Assembly: GCA_044348085.1 (NCBI GenBank)
Contig: JBIKTM010000003.1
Span: 62,001 to 126,000 of the forward strand
DNA from: Verrucolacustris sp044348085
GTDB taxonomy: Bacteria; Verrucomicrobiota; Verrucomicrobiia; Methylacidiphilales; Verrucolacustridaceae
Length of the DNA: 64,000 nt
Reading direction: 5' to 3'
The position numbers and the translations under genes were made by a program. Position 1 is the stretch's first letter. Each line of letters starts with the position of its first letter. The notes beneath the pieces are model-generated. The model saw nothing but the letters and a program-made list of their open reading frames with translations, made no database searches and was not told where the DNA came from. Positions 1 through 7,769 of this stretch are shown here, in pieces.

Positions 1-132
1 TCCCTCGACATCGTCGAGCTCGTCATGGCATTTGAAGAAGAATTTGGCGTCGAAGTTCCCGACAGCGATGCGGAAAAACTCCTGACTGTCGGCGATGTTG
101 TAAAGTACATCGAAGACAAGCAGTCCAAATAA
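1..132 (+). CDS. acpP: Acyl carrier protein, 3' part (cut by window edge)
   Basis: The first 132 bases read in frame as the last 43 residues of an acyl carrier protein and a TAA stop. The fragment opens with SLDIVEL, so the first visible residue is the serine of the DSL motif that carries the 4'-phosphopantetheine arm. The acidic helices that follow (FEEEFGVEVPD, then VGDVVKYIED) are typical of the family. The protein carries growing acyl chains for fatty-acid synthesis in the cytoplasm. fabF follows 64 bases downstream, the usual acpP-fabF order. The N-terminal half lies outside the window. Confidence 0.96.
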   Translation, partial: SLDIVELVMAFEEEFGVEVPDSDAEKLLTVGDVVKYIEDKQSK

Positions 133-152
133 CGCTGGTTCTGATGCGCCCA

Positions 153-173
153 GATCGGAAATCCTTTCCGGTC
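153..173 (+). other. Hairpin between acpP and fabF
   Basis: GATCGGAAA and TTTCCGGTC can pair around a three-base loop, with one G-U wobble. It has no clean T-run directly after it, so it may be a processing or attenuation structure rather than a strong terminator. This would fit acpP normally being expressed more highly than fabF, which is an inference. Confidence 0.45.
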
Positions 174-196
174 GGGCTCTTCGCCCCCCGTCTTTT

Positions 197-1441
197 ATGA
201 GCACGCGTCGCGTTGTAGTGACAGGATTGGGGGCCCTTACCCCTCTCGCCAACGATTTCCCCCAAACTTGGTCCCGCTTGATCCGCGGGGAGAGTGGCAT
301 TGCCCCCGTTACCGCTTTCGACACCACGGGATATGACTGTCGGATCGCAGGCGAAGTCAGGAATTTTGACCCCGCCCCGGCCTTTAAAAACCCCAAAGAC
401 GTTCGCCGAACGGATCGCTACACCCACCTTGCGATGGCAGCCGCTGGCGAAGCGTGGAAAGACGCAGGTCTTGATGCAGCCACACTCGACCTCGACCGAG
501 CTGGCGTTCTTGTCGGGTCTGGAATCGGGGGACTCAGAACGCTGGAAGAGCAGCACACCCTCCTTCGTGACCGTGGCCCAAAAAAAGTTTCCCCATTCAT
601 GATTCCGATGATGATTAACAACATCGCCTCTGGCCATATCTCGATGCACTTCGGACTTCGTGGCCCCAACTTTGCCATCGTTTCTGCCTGCGCTACCGCC
701 ACCCACTCGATCGGGGAAGGGTGGCGGCTCATTCGCGAATCGGAGGCAGACCTAATCATCGCGGGCGGGAGCGAAGCTGCCGTGGTTGGTCTTGGCCTTA
801 GCGGGTTCGGGGCAATGAAAGCTCTCTCGACCCGAAATGAGGAACCGACCCGCGCGTCTCGCCCCTTTGACAAAGGCCGGGACGGTTTTGTTCTCAGTGA
901 AGGAGCAGGCGTTATTATTTTGGAAGAGTATGAACACGCGAAGAAACGAAGCGCTCGAATTTACGGGGAAATTCTCGGCTATGGCGCCACTGCGGATGCC
1001 TACCACCTGACCGCCCCCGCCCCTGAAGGCGCAGGAGCCGCACGAGCCATGCGTATCGCTCTTCAACACGCAAAGCTCAACCCTGAGCAGGTCGACTATA
1101 TTAACGCTCACGGCACCTCCACTCCCCAAGGCGACATTTGTGAAACCCAAGCCATCAAATCAGTCATGGGTGCCCATGCGAAAAAAGTGGCCGTCAGTTC
1201 GACGAAATCCAGCCTCGGCCATTTACTCGGTGCGGCAGGTTCCGTTGAAATGGCCATCTGCCTCAAAGCTCTCGAAACCAATCTACTTCCCGCAACCATC
1301 AATCTGGAAGAGCCTGATCCTGAATGTGATTTGGATTACATCCCCTTAAAACCCAGAGAACAAAAAGCAAAAATCGTGATGAACAACTCCTTTGGGTTCG
1401 GAGGCCACAATGCTTGCATCGTGGCTTCTCGTCTGGTTTAA
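197..1441 (+). CDS. fabF: Beta-ketoacyl-ACP synthase II
   Basis: This 414-residue protein condenses malonyl-ACP with an acyl-ACP in fatty-acid elongation. The thiolase-fold catalytic triad is visible: Cys165 in VSACATATHS, His305 in NAHGTSTPQGD and His342 in KSSLGHLLGAAGS. The glycine-rich GFGGHN tail is present. The length matches the FabF/KAS II family, whose Cys-His-His triad separates it from KAS III (fabH at 5.9 kb, with Cys-His-Asn). The ATG at 197 gives the usual STRRVVVTGLG start. It sits directly after acpP. Confidence 0.97.
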   Translation: MSTRRVVVTGLGALTPLANDFPQTWSRLIRGESGIAPVTAFDTTGYDCRIAGEVRNFDPAPAFKNPKDVRRTDRYTHLAMAAAGEAWKDAGLDAATLDLDRAGVLVGSGIGGLRTLEEQHTLLRDRGPKKVSPFMIPMMINNIASGHISMHFGLRGPNFAIVSACATATHSIGEGWRLIRESEADLIIAGGSEAAVVGLGLSGFGAMKALSTRNEEPTRASRPFDKGRDGFVLSEGAGVIILEEYEHAKKRSARIYGEILGYGATADAYHLTAPAPEGAGAARAMRIALQHAKLNPEQVDYINAHGTSTPQGDICETQAIKSVMGAHAKKVAVSSTKSSLGHLLGAAGSVEMAICLKALETNLLPATINLEEPDPECDLDYIPLKPREQKAKIVMNNSFGFGGHNACIVASRLV

Positions 1442-1451
1442 TTTGTCTTCT

Positions 1452-1682
1452 ATGAAGGCGGAAATTCATCCCAAGTTTGAAGCCTGTGTTATGACGTGTG
1501 CCTGCGGGGCCACCTACAACACTCGCTCCACAAAAGCCCAAGTTCGTCTTGGAATCTGCGCCTCTTGCCACCCTTTCTTCACGGGTACCCAGAAGTTGGT
1601 CGATACCGCTGGCCGAGTGGAAAAGTTCCGCCGCCGTTTCGACGCCACCACCGCCGCCCCGAAGGCGAAAAAGCGCTCGTAG
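1452..1682 (+). CDS. rpmE: 50S ribosomal protein L31
   Basis: This 76-residue basic protein begins MKAEIHPKFE and carries Cys16, Cys18, Cys36 and Cys39 (TCACGA and ICASCHPFFTG), so it is the zinc-binding (C+) form of bL31. The end FFTGTQKLVDTAGRVEKF is diagnostic of the family. The start is the ATG 11 bases after the fabF stop; a longer in-frame reading into fabF is not needed. It lies next to prfA, a common bacterial pairing (rpmE-prfA-prmC). Confidence 0.95.
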   Translation: MKAEIHPKFEACVMTCACGATYNTRSTKAQVRLGICASCHPFFTGTQKLVDTAGRVEKFRRRFDATTAAPKAKKRS

Positions 1683-1699
1683 GCGCTCGCGCGGATTCC

Positions 1700-1729
1700 C
1701 CGTACCTCCGCCTCTGGGCGTAGGTACGG
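1700..1729 (+). other. Strong hairpin upstream of prfA
   Basis: CCGTACCT (1700-1707) pairs perfectly with AGGTACGG (1722-1729). Inside it CGCC pairs with GGCG around a TCTG loop, leaving one C/T internal mismatch. The hairpin ends 16 bases before the prfA GTG start and has no T-run, so it is more likely an mRNA processing or translational control element than an intrinsic terminator. Confidence 0.5.
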
Positions 1730-1745
1730 CACCGCCCCTTCCCTT

Positions 1746-2828
1746 GTGGATCCCACTGCTCAACTCGCTCGGCTCGAATCCCGACTGCAGGAGTTGGATC
1801 GTGAAATGGCCGATCCCGATCTCTATCGCCAAGGGACACGCGCACGCGATCTAGCTCGCGAACATGCCCGAATACGGTCAGGGACCGAAGCCGCTCGTCG
1901 CCTCGTCACCCTGACTTCTCAAATTCATGAAAATGCAGCCCTTCGCACATCCACCACCGATCCCGAAATGCGCCAAATGGCCGAAGAGGAAGCGACTGAA
2001 CTAACGAGAGACGAGGCCGCAGCAAAAGCCGAAGTCCTTCGATCGATTCTGCCCCCTGATCCCGACGAGCACCGTGACACCATTGTGGAAATTCGAGCCG
2101 GCGCTGGGGGCACCGAAGCGGCCATTTTTGCAGGAGATCTATTCCGTATGTACAGCCGATACGCGGAAACCCGTGGATGGAAACTCGATCCCCTATCTTC
2201 AAGTCCTTCCGATCTCGGTGGCCTAAAAGAAATCGTTTTCGAACTCTCTGGCCCTGCCGTTTTTGCCGCCATGCGCCATGAAAGTGGTGTGCACCGTGTC
2301 CAACGCGTTCCCGCCACTGAGGCCCAAGGCCGCATTCACACCTCCACTGCCACGGTCGCCGTTCTTCCCGTGGCCGAAGAGGTCGAACTTCAGATCCGCC
2401 CGGATGAAGTACGCGTCGAAGTCTGTCGCTCAGGCGGTCCTGGTGGACAAGGGGTCAACACCACCGATTCCGCCGTGCAAGTCCTGCACATTCCCACGGG
2501 CCTCATTGTCCGTTGCCAAGACAGCCGCTCGCAAATCAAAAACCGCGCGACGGCCATGCGCATCCTTGCCTCCCGCCTTTTGGAGAAGAAACGCGAGGAG
2601 GAGCGCGGCAAGGTCGAGGCTGCTCGTCGCCAACAGGTCGGATCAGGCGAACGAAATGAAAAAATCCGTACCTACAACTTTCCTCAAAATCGCTTAACCG
2701 ACCACCGCATTGGCTTCACTTCCCACGACCTCAACCTCGTGATGGAAGGAAGGATCGAACCTCTCGTGGAAGCTCTCGCCGACGACGACCTCCGCCGTCG
2801 CTTGGAGGAGTCTGGTTTGGGCGCATGA
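1746..2828 (+). CDS. prfA: Peptide chain release factor 1
   Basis: The 360-residue product recognises UAA and UAG stop codons in the ribosomal A site and triggers peptide release. It has the GGQ motif at 233-235 (GGPGGQGVNTT), whose glutamine is the substrate of PrmC. It has PAT at 189-191, the PxT tripeptide of class I factor RF1 rather than the SPF of RF2. The length is exactly that of typical RF1. The start is GTG. The stop overlaps the prmC start (ATGA), so the factor and its own methyltransferase are translationally coupled. Confidence 0.97.
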   Translation: MDPTAQLARLESRLQELDREMADPDLYRQGTRARDLAREHARIRSGTEAARRLVTLTSQIHENAALRTSTTDPEMRQMAEEEATELTRDEAAAKAEVLRSILPPDPDEHRDTIVEIRAGAGGTEAAIFAGDLFRMYSRYAETRGWKLDPLSSSPSDLGGLKEIVFELSGPAVFAAMRHESGVHRVQRVPATEAQGRIHTSTATVAVLPVAEEVELQIRPDEVRVEVCRSGGPGGQGVNTTDSAVQVLHIPTGLIVRCQDSRSQIKNRATAMRILASRLLEKKREEERGKVEAARRQQVGSGERNEKIRTYNFPQNRLTDHRIGFTSHDLNLVMEGRIEPLVEALADDDLRRRLEESGLGA

Positions 2829-3697
2829 AACTTCTCGCCGTACTCGAAGCCACCACCGCTCACTTCACGAAACACGGCCTTTCCTCCCCTCGTCTTCAGG
2901 CAGAACTTCTCATCGCTCACGCCCTCAACCTTCCTCGGCTCGCCCTCTACCTGCAGTTTGAACGCGAACTGACACCGTCCGAACTAGAAGACCTTCGTCC
3001 TCTCGTTCGCCGCCGCGCTTCCCGCGAGCCTGTTCAACACATCACGGGTACGACAAGTTTTTCTGGCCTGGCTCTTCAATGTACCCCTGCCGCTCTGATT
3101 CCTCGCCCCGAAACCGAACTTCTCGTAGAGCACGCCTCCCAACTTCTTAAAGATCTTCCCCCTGGCCTCGTCATCGATGTCGGCACGGGTACAGGCGCCA
3201 TTCCCCTGGCCCTCGCTCGCAAACATCCCTTGCACCACTACCTTGGTCTCGATATCTCGCCCGAAGCACTTCTTCTTGCCCAAGAAAATGCGTCCCGCAC
3301 TTCTTCTGCCCCACCCGAAGGAACAAAGATGGAATGGAAACAGAGCGACCTTCTGCACGGTTTTACTGAAACTGCACTGCTCATCACCGCCAATCTGCCT
3401 TACCTCACTTCCGACGAAATCGCAGCGGCAGAGCCTGAGGTTCGTCACGATCCCCTCCTCGCCCTAGACGGCGGAAAAGATGGACTAGATCTTTTCCGTC
3501 GTTTTCTTCCACAAGCGGCCAAAATCTCCCCGACTCTTCTTCTGGAATGTAATGCCCACCAAACCTCTGCTCTTGCCGCTCTCGCCCAACAGTTCGGATA
3601 CTCATTTACCACCATCCACTCCGACCTCACCTCCCGCCCTCGATTTGTCGAGGCCCGCCGTAATTCAGACCCTTGCCTCTCTGCCTCATTTGCGTGA
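2825..3697 (+). CDS. prmC: Release factor glutamine methyltransferase
   Basis: This 290-residue protein methylates the GGQ glutamine of release factors using S-adenosylmethionine. It has the AdoMet-binding motif DVGTGTGAIPLALA and an NLPYL motif in place of the canonical NPPY, a single Pro-to-Leu change in the substrate-glutamine motif. The N-terminal helical domain includes the SARE-like RREPVQHITG segment. It overlaps prfA by four bases. Confidence 0.93.
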   Translation: MKLLAVLEATTAHFTKHGLSSPRLQAELLIAHALNLPRLALYLQFERELTPSELEDLRPLVRRRASREPVQHITGTTSFSGLALQCTPAALIPRPETELLVEHASQLLKDLPPGLVIDVGTGTGAIPLALARKHPLHHYLGLDISPEALLLAQENASRTSSAPPEGTKMEWKQSDLLHGFTETALLITANLPYLTSDEIAAAEPEVRHDPLLALDGGKDGLDLFRRFLPQAAKISPTLLLECNAHQTSALAALAQQFGYSFTTIHSDLTSRPRFVEARRNSDPCLSASFA

Positions 3698-3710
3698 AAA
3701 TCCTACCTCC

Positions 3711-4202
3711 ATGAGACGCGCCATCTATCCCGGCACGTTTGACCCCGTAACTCTGGGTCACCTCGACGTCCTTGCCCGCGCCGCCCGCCTTTTCGATCAG
3801 GTCATTGTCGCCGTGGCTGAAGATAGTTCAAAAGATGCCACCTTTCCTACCGCCCTTCGCGTTCAACTTCTTCAGGAAAGTATCCGCAACGAACCTTGGA
3901 GCTCCCAAGTTCAGGTCACATCCTTTCGTGGCTTGCTCGTCGAATTCGCACGAAAAAATCAGGCCGTAGCGGTCATCCGCGGCCTTCGTGCCGTGTCTGA
4001 CTTCGAGTACGAATTCCAGCTCGCACTCACAAACCGCAGGCTCCATCCAGACCTTGAATCCGTTTTTCTCATGCCCCGCGAAACTCTCTCCTTCATCAGC
4101 TCCCACCTCGTTCGTGAATTGGCTCGTCTCGGTGCACCCCTGGAGGACTTCGTTCCAGCCTCAACTGCCTCAACCTTGCGGCAACACTACTCAAAAAAAT
4201 GA
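3711..4202 (+). CDS. coaD: Phosphopantetheine adenylyltransferase
   Basis: This 163-residue enzyme converts 4'-phosphopantetheine and ATP to dephospho-CoA, the penultimate step of coenzyme A synthesis. The nucleotidyltransferase motif GTFDPVTLGHLD is at the N-terminus, and ISSHLVRELA is the second family signature near the end. The ATG at 3711 was chosen because it places MRRAIYPGTFDP at the N-terminus and gives the normal family length; an earlier in-frame ATG lies inside prmC. The stop overlaps the next gene (ATGA). Confidence 0.96.
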   Translation: MRRAIYPGTFDPVTLGHLDVLARAARLFDQVIVAVAEDSSKDATFPTALRVQLLQESIRNEPWSSQVQVTSFRGLLVEFARKNQAVAVIRGLRAVSDFEYEFQLALTNRRLHPDLESVFLMPRETLSFISSHLVRELARLGAPLEDFVPASTASTLRQHYSKK

Positions 4203-4663
4203 AGATCGATCCCCGCCAGATTCCCGAGGAGGGACTGGAACTGACAGGTTCTGTTCCCCTTGCCGACTACGATATCCCCATCGGGGAAATTCGCGGTTGG
4301 AACTCAATTCACTACCGGTTCCAAGCCCACAAAGTTGGCCAAGAAGTCACAATCACGGGAACCCTAGCCTCCAACTTTGAGACCCCTTGTGCTCGATGCC
4401 TCGATTTTATCCCTTGGGAGCTCAAGATCAACGACTTCTGTCAGGTTCTTGCCGCTCCAGATGAGGCTTTGCTCGACTTGACGCCACTCATCCGAGAGGA
4501 CATCATTCTAGCCCTTCCGCTTGCAGCCCGCTGTGAGTTGGACGGTGCAGGTCGGTGCCCGCGTTCGGGGAGAGTCTATGCTCCCCCCAGCCAGGACGAC
4601 TTCGCCGAAAAAAGACGAGCCTCGGTCTGGCGGGATTTGGACCAACTCAAAACGGAGAATTGA
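4199..4663 (+). CDS. YceD/DUF177 family protein upstream of rpmF
   Basis: This 154-residue protein belongs to the YceD (DUF177) family, implicated in 23S rRNA accumulation and nearly always encoded just before rpmF. It has the expected CARC pair in the middle and a second cysteine pair (CELDGAGRC) towards the C-terminus, which together could hold a metal. The order coaD, yceD, rpmF, plsX, fabH supports the call. The molecular function of the family is not firmly known. Confidence 0.88.
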   Translation: MKIDPRQIPEEGLELTGSVPLADYDIPIGEIRGWNSIHYRFQAHKVGQEVTITGTLASNFETPCARCLDFIPWELKINDFCQVLAAPDEALLDLTPLIREDIILALPLAARCELDGAGRCPRSGRVYAPPSQDDFAEKRRASVWRDLDQLKTEN

Positions 4664-4667
4664 AACC

Positions 4668-4853
4668 ATGGGAGTCCCGAAACGCAAAACATCCAAGATG
4701 CGCCTACGCATGCGCCGCGCGGCTCACCGCCGTGATCTACCTCAACTCCGTCGTGACAAGACTGGGAACTTCCATCTCCCCCACGTTGTGGATCCCGCAA
4801 CCGGCCGTTATCGCGATCGCCAAGTCCTGACCATCGAGACCCCTGCCGCCTAA
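4668..4853 (+). CDS. rpmF: 50S ribosomal protein L32
   Basis: This 61-residue, very basic protein begins MGVPKRKTSKMRLRMRRA, the classic bL32 N-terminus, and contains DPATGRYRDRQVL near the end. There are no zinc-ligand cysteines, so this is the C-minus form. The start is the ATG four bases after the yceD stop, with GGAG about ten bases upstream. Confidence 0.94.
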   Translation: MGVPKRKTSKMRLRMRRAAHRRDLPQLRRDKTGNFHLPHVVDPATGRYRDRQVLTIETPAA

Positions 4854-4860
4854 TTCTTAC

Positions 4861-4880
4861 CCCGTGTTCTCACGGGTTTT
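4861..4880 (+). terminator. Terminator-like hairpin between rpmF and plsX
   Basis: CCCGTG pairs with CACGGG around a TTCT loop and is followed at once by TTTT. It ends only three bases before the plsX ATG. In many bacteria rpmF and plsX are cotranscribed, so this could be an attenuator or could occlude the plsX ribosome-binding site. Confidence 0.6.
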
Positions 4881-4883
4881 CTG

Positions 4884-5924
4884 ATGAAGATTGCGCTCGA
4901 TGCGATGGGAGGAGACCACGCTCCCGAACGTCCCGTTGCCGCTGCCCTCGAGGCCCTCACACACTATCCCCAGATCGAAAAACTGCTCCTTTTTGGCCAG
5001 GAAAATCGTATCCGCGAGGAACTTCAAAAACTCGGCCACTCCCAACCTCCTCCTCGTCTCGAAATCCGCCACTGTAAAGATGTCATCGAAATGGGAGATT
5101 CCCCCGTAGAATCTCTTCGTCGCAAAAGGGATAACTCCATCCTTCGCTCCATCGAGGCCGTTCGAGATGGCTTGGCCGATGCAGCCGTTTCCGCGGGACA
5201 CACCGGAGCCATGGTTGCCGCTGCCACCATTCGCTTGCGAACTCTTCCTGGAATCAATCGCCCCGGCATCGCCACCATTATGCCCACCGAGACCAACCTC
5301 TTCATCCTCCTCGATGCCGGCGCCAATCTCGATGCCCGCCCAGAACACCTTCTCGACTACGCACTGATGGGCTCGATCTACTCCGAGGAAATTCTCGGCT
5401 ACAAAAAACCCAAGGTGGGCCTCCTCTCTATTGGCTCGGAAGATGTCAAAGGCAACAGCCTGACGAAAGAAGGCTTCAAACTCCTCTCGACCGCTCCGAT
5501 TAACTTCGTCGGCAATATTGAAGGGCGGGATCTTTTCGAACGACCGGTCGAAGTCGTAGTCTGCGATGGTTTTGTAGGAAACGTAGTTCTTAAAACCAGT
5601 GAAAGCATTGCTTCCGCCATCTTCTCTTGGTTGAAACATGAAATTCAGAAAACGCCCATCCGTATGGCGGGCGCTTGGCTAGCTCGCGCCGCCTTCAAGG
5701 CGATTAAGAAAAAAACCAGCTACGAGGAGTACGGCGGTTCCCTGCTTCTCGGAGTGAATGGGATCTGCGTCATCGCCCACGGAAGTTCAAGCGTGAAGGC
5801 GATTCGTAATGCCGTCCGCGTTTCCGTCGAGGCCATCGAACACGGGGTGAACGATCGCATTATTCGGGCCGCCGAAATTGCCGGTGCCCACAAGGAAGCC
5901 CAAGCCGATGCCGTCCCAGCCTGA
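4884..5924 (+). CDS. plsX: Phosphate acyltransferase PlsX
   Basis: This 346-residue enzyme makes acyl-phosphate from acyl-ACP, the acyl donor for PlsY in phospholipid synthesis. The N-terminus MKIALDAMGGDHAPE is the family signature. SAGHTGAM, DAGAN and GFVGNVVLK lie in the expected order. It is encoded between rpmF and fabH, the widely conserved arrangement linking lipid and fatty-acid synthesis. Confidence 0.96.
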   Translation: MKIALDAMGGDHAPERPVAAALEALTHYPQIEKLLLFGQENRIREELQKLGHSQPPPRLEIRHCKDVIEMGDSPVESLRRKRDNSILRSIEAVRDGLADAAVSAGHTGAMVAAATIRLRTLPGINRPGIATIMPTETNLFILLDAGANLDARPEHLLDYALMGSIYSEEILGYKKPKVGLLSIGSEDVKGNSLTKEGFKLLSTAPINFVGNIEGRDLFERPVEVVVCDGFVGNVVLKTSESIASAIFSWLKHEIQKTPIRMAGAWLARAAFKAIKKKTSYEEYGGSLLLGVNGICVIAHGSSSVKAIRNAVRVSVEAIEHGVNDRIIRAAEIAGAHKEAQADAVPA

Positions 5925-6903
5925 GTCAGGCCTGCATATCGCTGGGACAGGCGTATATCTCCCCTCCCGCATCGTCACCAACCATGACCTGGAAAAACTC
6001 GTCGACACTACCGACGAGTGGATTCTGACCCGTACGGGCATTAAAGAACGTCGTATCTCGTCCGAACAGGAAACCTCCACCTTCATGGGTGTCGCCGCGT
6101 CGAAGCAAGCCCTAGCCCAAGACCAACTCTCTGCTTCCGACCTCGATCTAATCCTCGTCGCGACTGTTACCCCCGACTCTTTTTTCCCCTCAGCGGCTTG
6201 CCGCATTTCGGCAGAGCTTGGGGCTACGGGTTGCCCCGCCTTCGATCTCCAGGCCGCCTGTTCTGGCTTCGTCTACGGGCTAATTCTTGCCGAACAGTTT
6301 CTGCGCTCAGGCGCCGCGAAAAATATTCTTCTGGTGGGTTCCGAGCGACTCTCCTCCGTCGTGGACTGGAGAGATCGCAACACATGCGTCCTTTTTGGAG
6401 ACGGAGCAGGTGCGGTTGTGCTCCGTTCTCAGACGGGCTGCCGAGGCCTTTTGGCATTCGATTGGGGTGCCGATGGCTCCAGTTCAGATCTTCTTCATCT
6501 CCACAATCCACAAGCTCGAGGTCGGGCAACGCAACCTCCTGCCCCTCTCGCACCCGATTGCATCGTGATGGCAGGGAAAGAAATATTTAAACAGGCAGTC
6601 CATGCCATGGCCGACTCGTCAAAGCGCACCCTTAAAAAGGCAGGCGTGCAACTTGAAGACGTAAAATGCGTCATCTCCCACCAGGCCAACATCAGAATCA
6701 TTGATGCTCTGGTGGACAAACTAAAATTCCCACGTGAGCGCTGCTTCGTGAACGTTCATAAGTACGGCAACATGTCCGCCGCCTGCATCCCCGTCGCCCT
6801 TCACGAAGCTGGCCCCGAAATGAAGCTCCAAAAAGGGGATAAGGTCCTACTTGTCGCCTTCGGCGGTGGCCTCACTTGGGCCAGCGCCTTGATCGAGTGG
6901 TAG
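5908..6903 (+). CDS. fabH: Beta-ketoacyl-ACP synthase III
   Basis: This protein of about 331 residues starts fatty-acid synthesis by condensing acetyl-CoA with malonyl-ACP. From the ATG at 5908 the catalytic residues are Cys118 (LQAACSGF), His258 (ISHQANIRI) and Asn288 (KYGNMSAA), the Cys-His-Asn triad of KAS III. An earlier in-frame ATG at 5878 would deepen the overlap with plsX to 47 bases; 5908 gives the more typical N-terminus and a 17-base overlap. Confidence 0.95.
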   Translation: MPSQPESGLHIAGTGVYLPSRIVTNHDLEKLVDTTDEWILTRTGIKERRISSEQETSTFMGVAASKQALAQDQLSASDLDLILVATVTPDSFFPSAACRISAELGATGCPAFDLQAACSGFVYGLILAEQFLRSGAAKNILLVGSERLSSVVDWRDRNTCVLFGDGAGAVVLRSQTGCRGLLAFDWGADGSSSDLLHLHNPQARGRATQPPAPLAPDCIVMAGKEIFKQAVHAMADSSKRTLKKAGVQLEDVKCVISHQANIRIIDALVDKLKFPRERCFVNVHKYGNMSAACIPVALHEAGPEMKLQKGDKVLLVAFGGGLTWASALIEW

Positions 6904-7736
6904 CCCTCCCCCCGACAGAATCGCTCGCTCCTCGGATCATCTCGGATTACGAACGTACCCTTCACTCAGACGGCAGACGCCAGTTAGGACTGTTTGCCAT
7001 AGAGGGATTTCGTCTTCTGGAAAGAGCCCTCGCTACCTCCACTCCACTAACTCATGTCCTGATCAGCGATCAAGCAGACCACGATCTATCTTCCCGCCTT
7101 CAGACTCTTCTTCAAAATCTCCAGCAGAAAAACCAGGCGATTCTCACCATTCCTCACTCCACGATGGAGAGATTGACCGAAGGTCGTACTTTGGGATCCA
7201 TTTTGGCTTTAGCGAAAATTCCCACTTCTCCTGATCTACCTCAATTCTTCTCACAACTTTCTTTAGGACCTCAAAGCAAAATCCTCGTCTTAGATGAAAT
7301 GATGGACCCCGGTAATGTGGGAGCCCTCCTTCGCACCTCTCACGCAATGGGAGTATCTGCTGTTTTCGCAATCGGAGGCACTGACCCCTATCATCCCCGA
7401 GCCGCACGAACCTCCATGGGTAGTATATTTCGAGTTCCTATCCTTCGCCTCCCAAGCGTCGATCCCCTGCTTCCACTTTTTAACCTGCACAGTATTTTCA
7501 CGATAGGTGCTACCCCTGAGGCTCAAACCCTCCTGCCTTCTGCCACACTCCCCAACCAAGCTCTTGCTCTCTTCGTGGGTAATGAGGGCAAAGGTCTATC
7601 CTCCTCCGTTCGTAAGGTTCTCGACCTTCTGATTGCCATCCCCATGAGCAACTCCATCGACTCCCTCTCCATCAACGCCGCCACCGCCGTCATCCTTTAC
7701 GCAATGACCCACCCATCCAAACCTTTAAAGCCTTAA
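6897..7736 (+). CDS. TrmH-family (SPOUT) RNA 2'-O-methyltransferase
   Basis: This protein of about 279 residues has the SPOUT signatures DEMMDPGNVGALLRT, FVGNEGKGLS and SINAATAVILYA, so it is a SpoU/TrmH-type methyltransferase acting on tRNA or rRNA with S-adenosylmethionine. The N-terminal FAIEGFRLLERAL region resembles the RNA-binding domain of rRNA 2'-O-methyltransferases. The target nucleoside cannot be read from the sequence. The start is probably the GTG at 6897 overlapping the fabH stop; a TTG at 6876 is an alternative. Confidence 0.88.
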   Translation: MVALPPTESLAPRIISDYERTLHSDGRRQLGLFAIEGFRLLERALATSTPLTHVLISDQADHDLSSRLQTLLQNLQQKNQAILTIPHSTMERLTEGRTLGSILALAKIPTSPDLPQFFSQLSLGPQSKILVLDEMMDPGNVGALLRTSHAMGVSAVFAIGGTDPYHPRAARTSMGSIFRVPILRLPSVDPLLPLFNLHSIFTIGATPEAQTLLPSATLPNQALALFVGNEGKGLSSSVRKVLDLLIAIPMSNSIDSLSINAATAVILYAMTHPSKPLKP

Positions 7737-7769
7737 GCCTTTATTCCAACTCTTTCCTCCCATGAGTCA

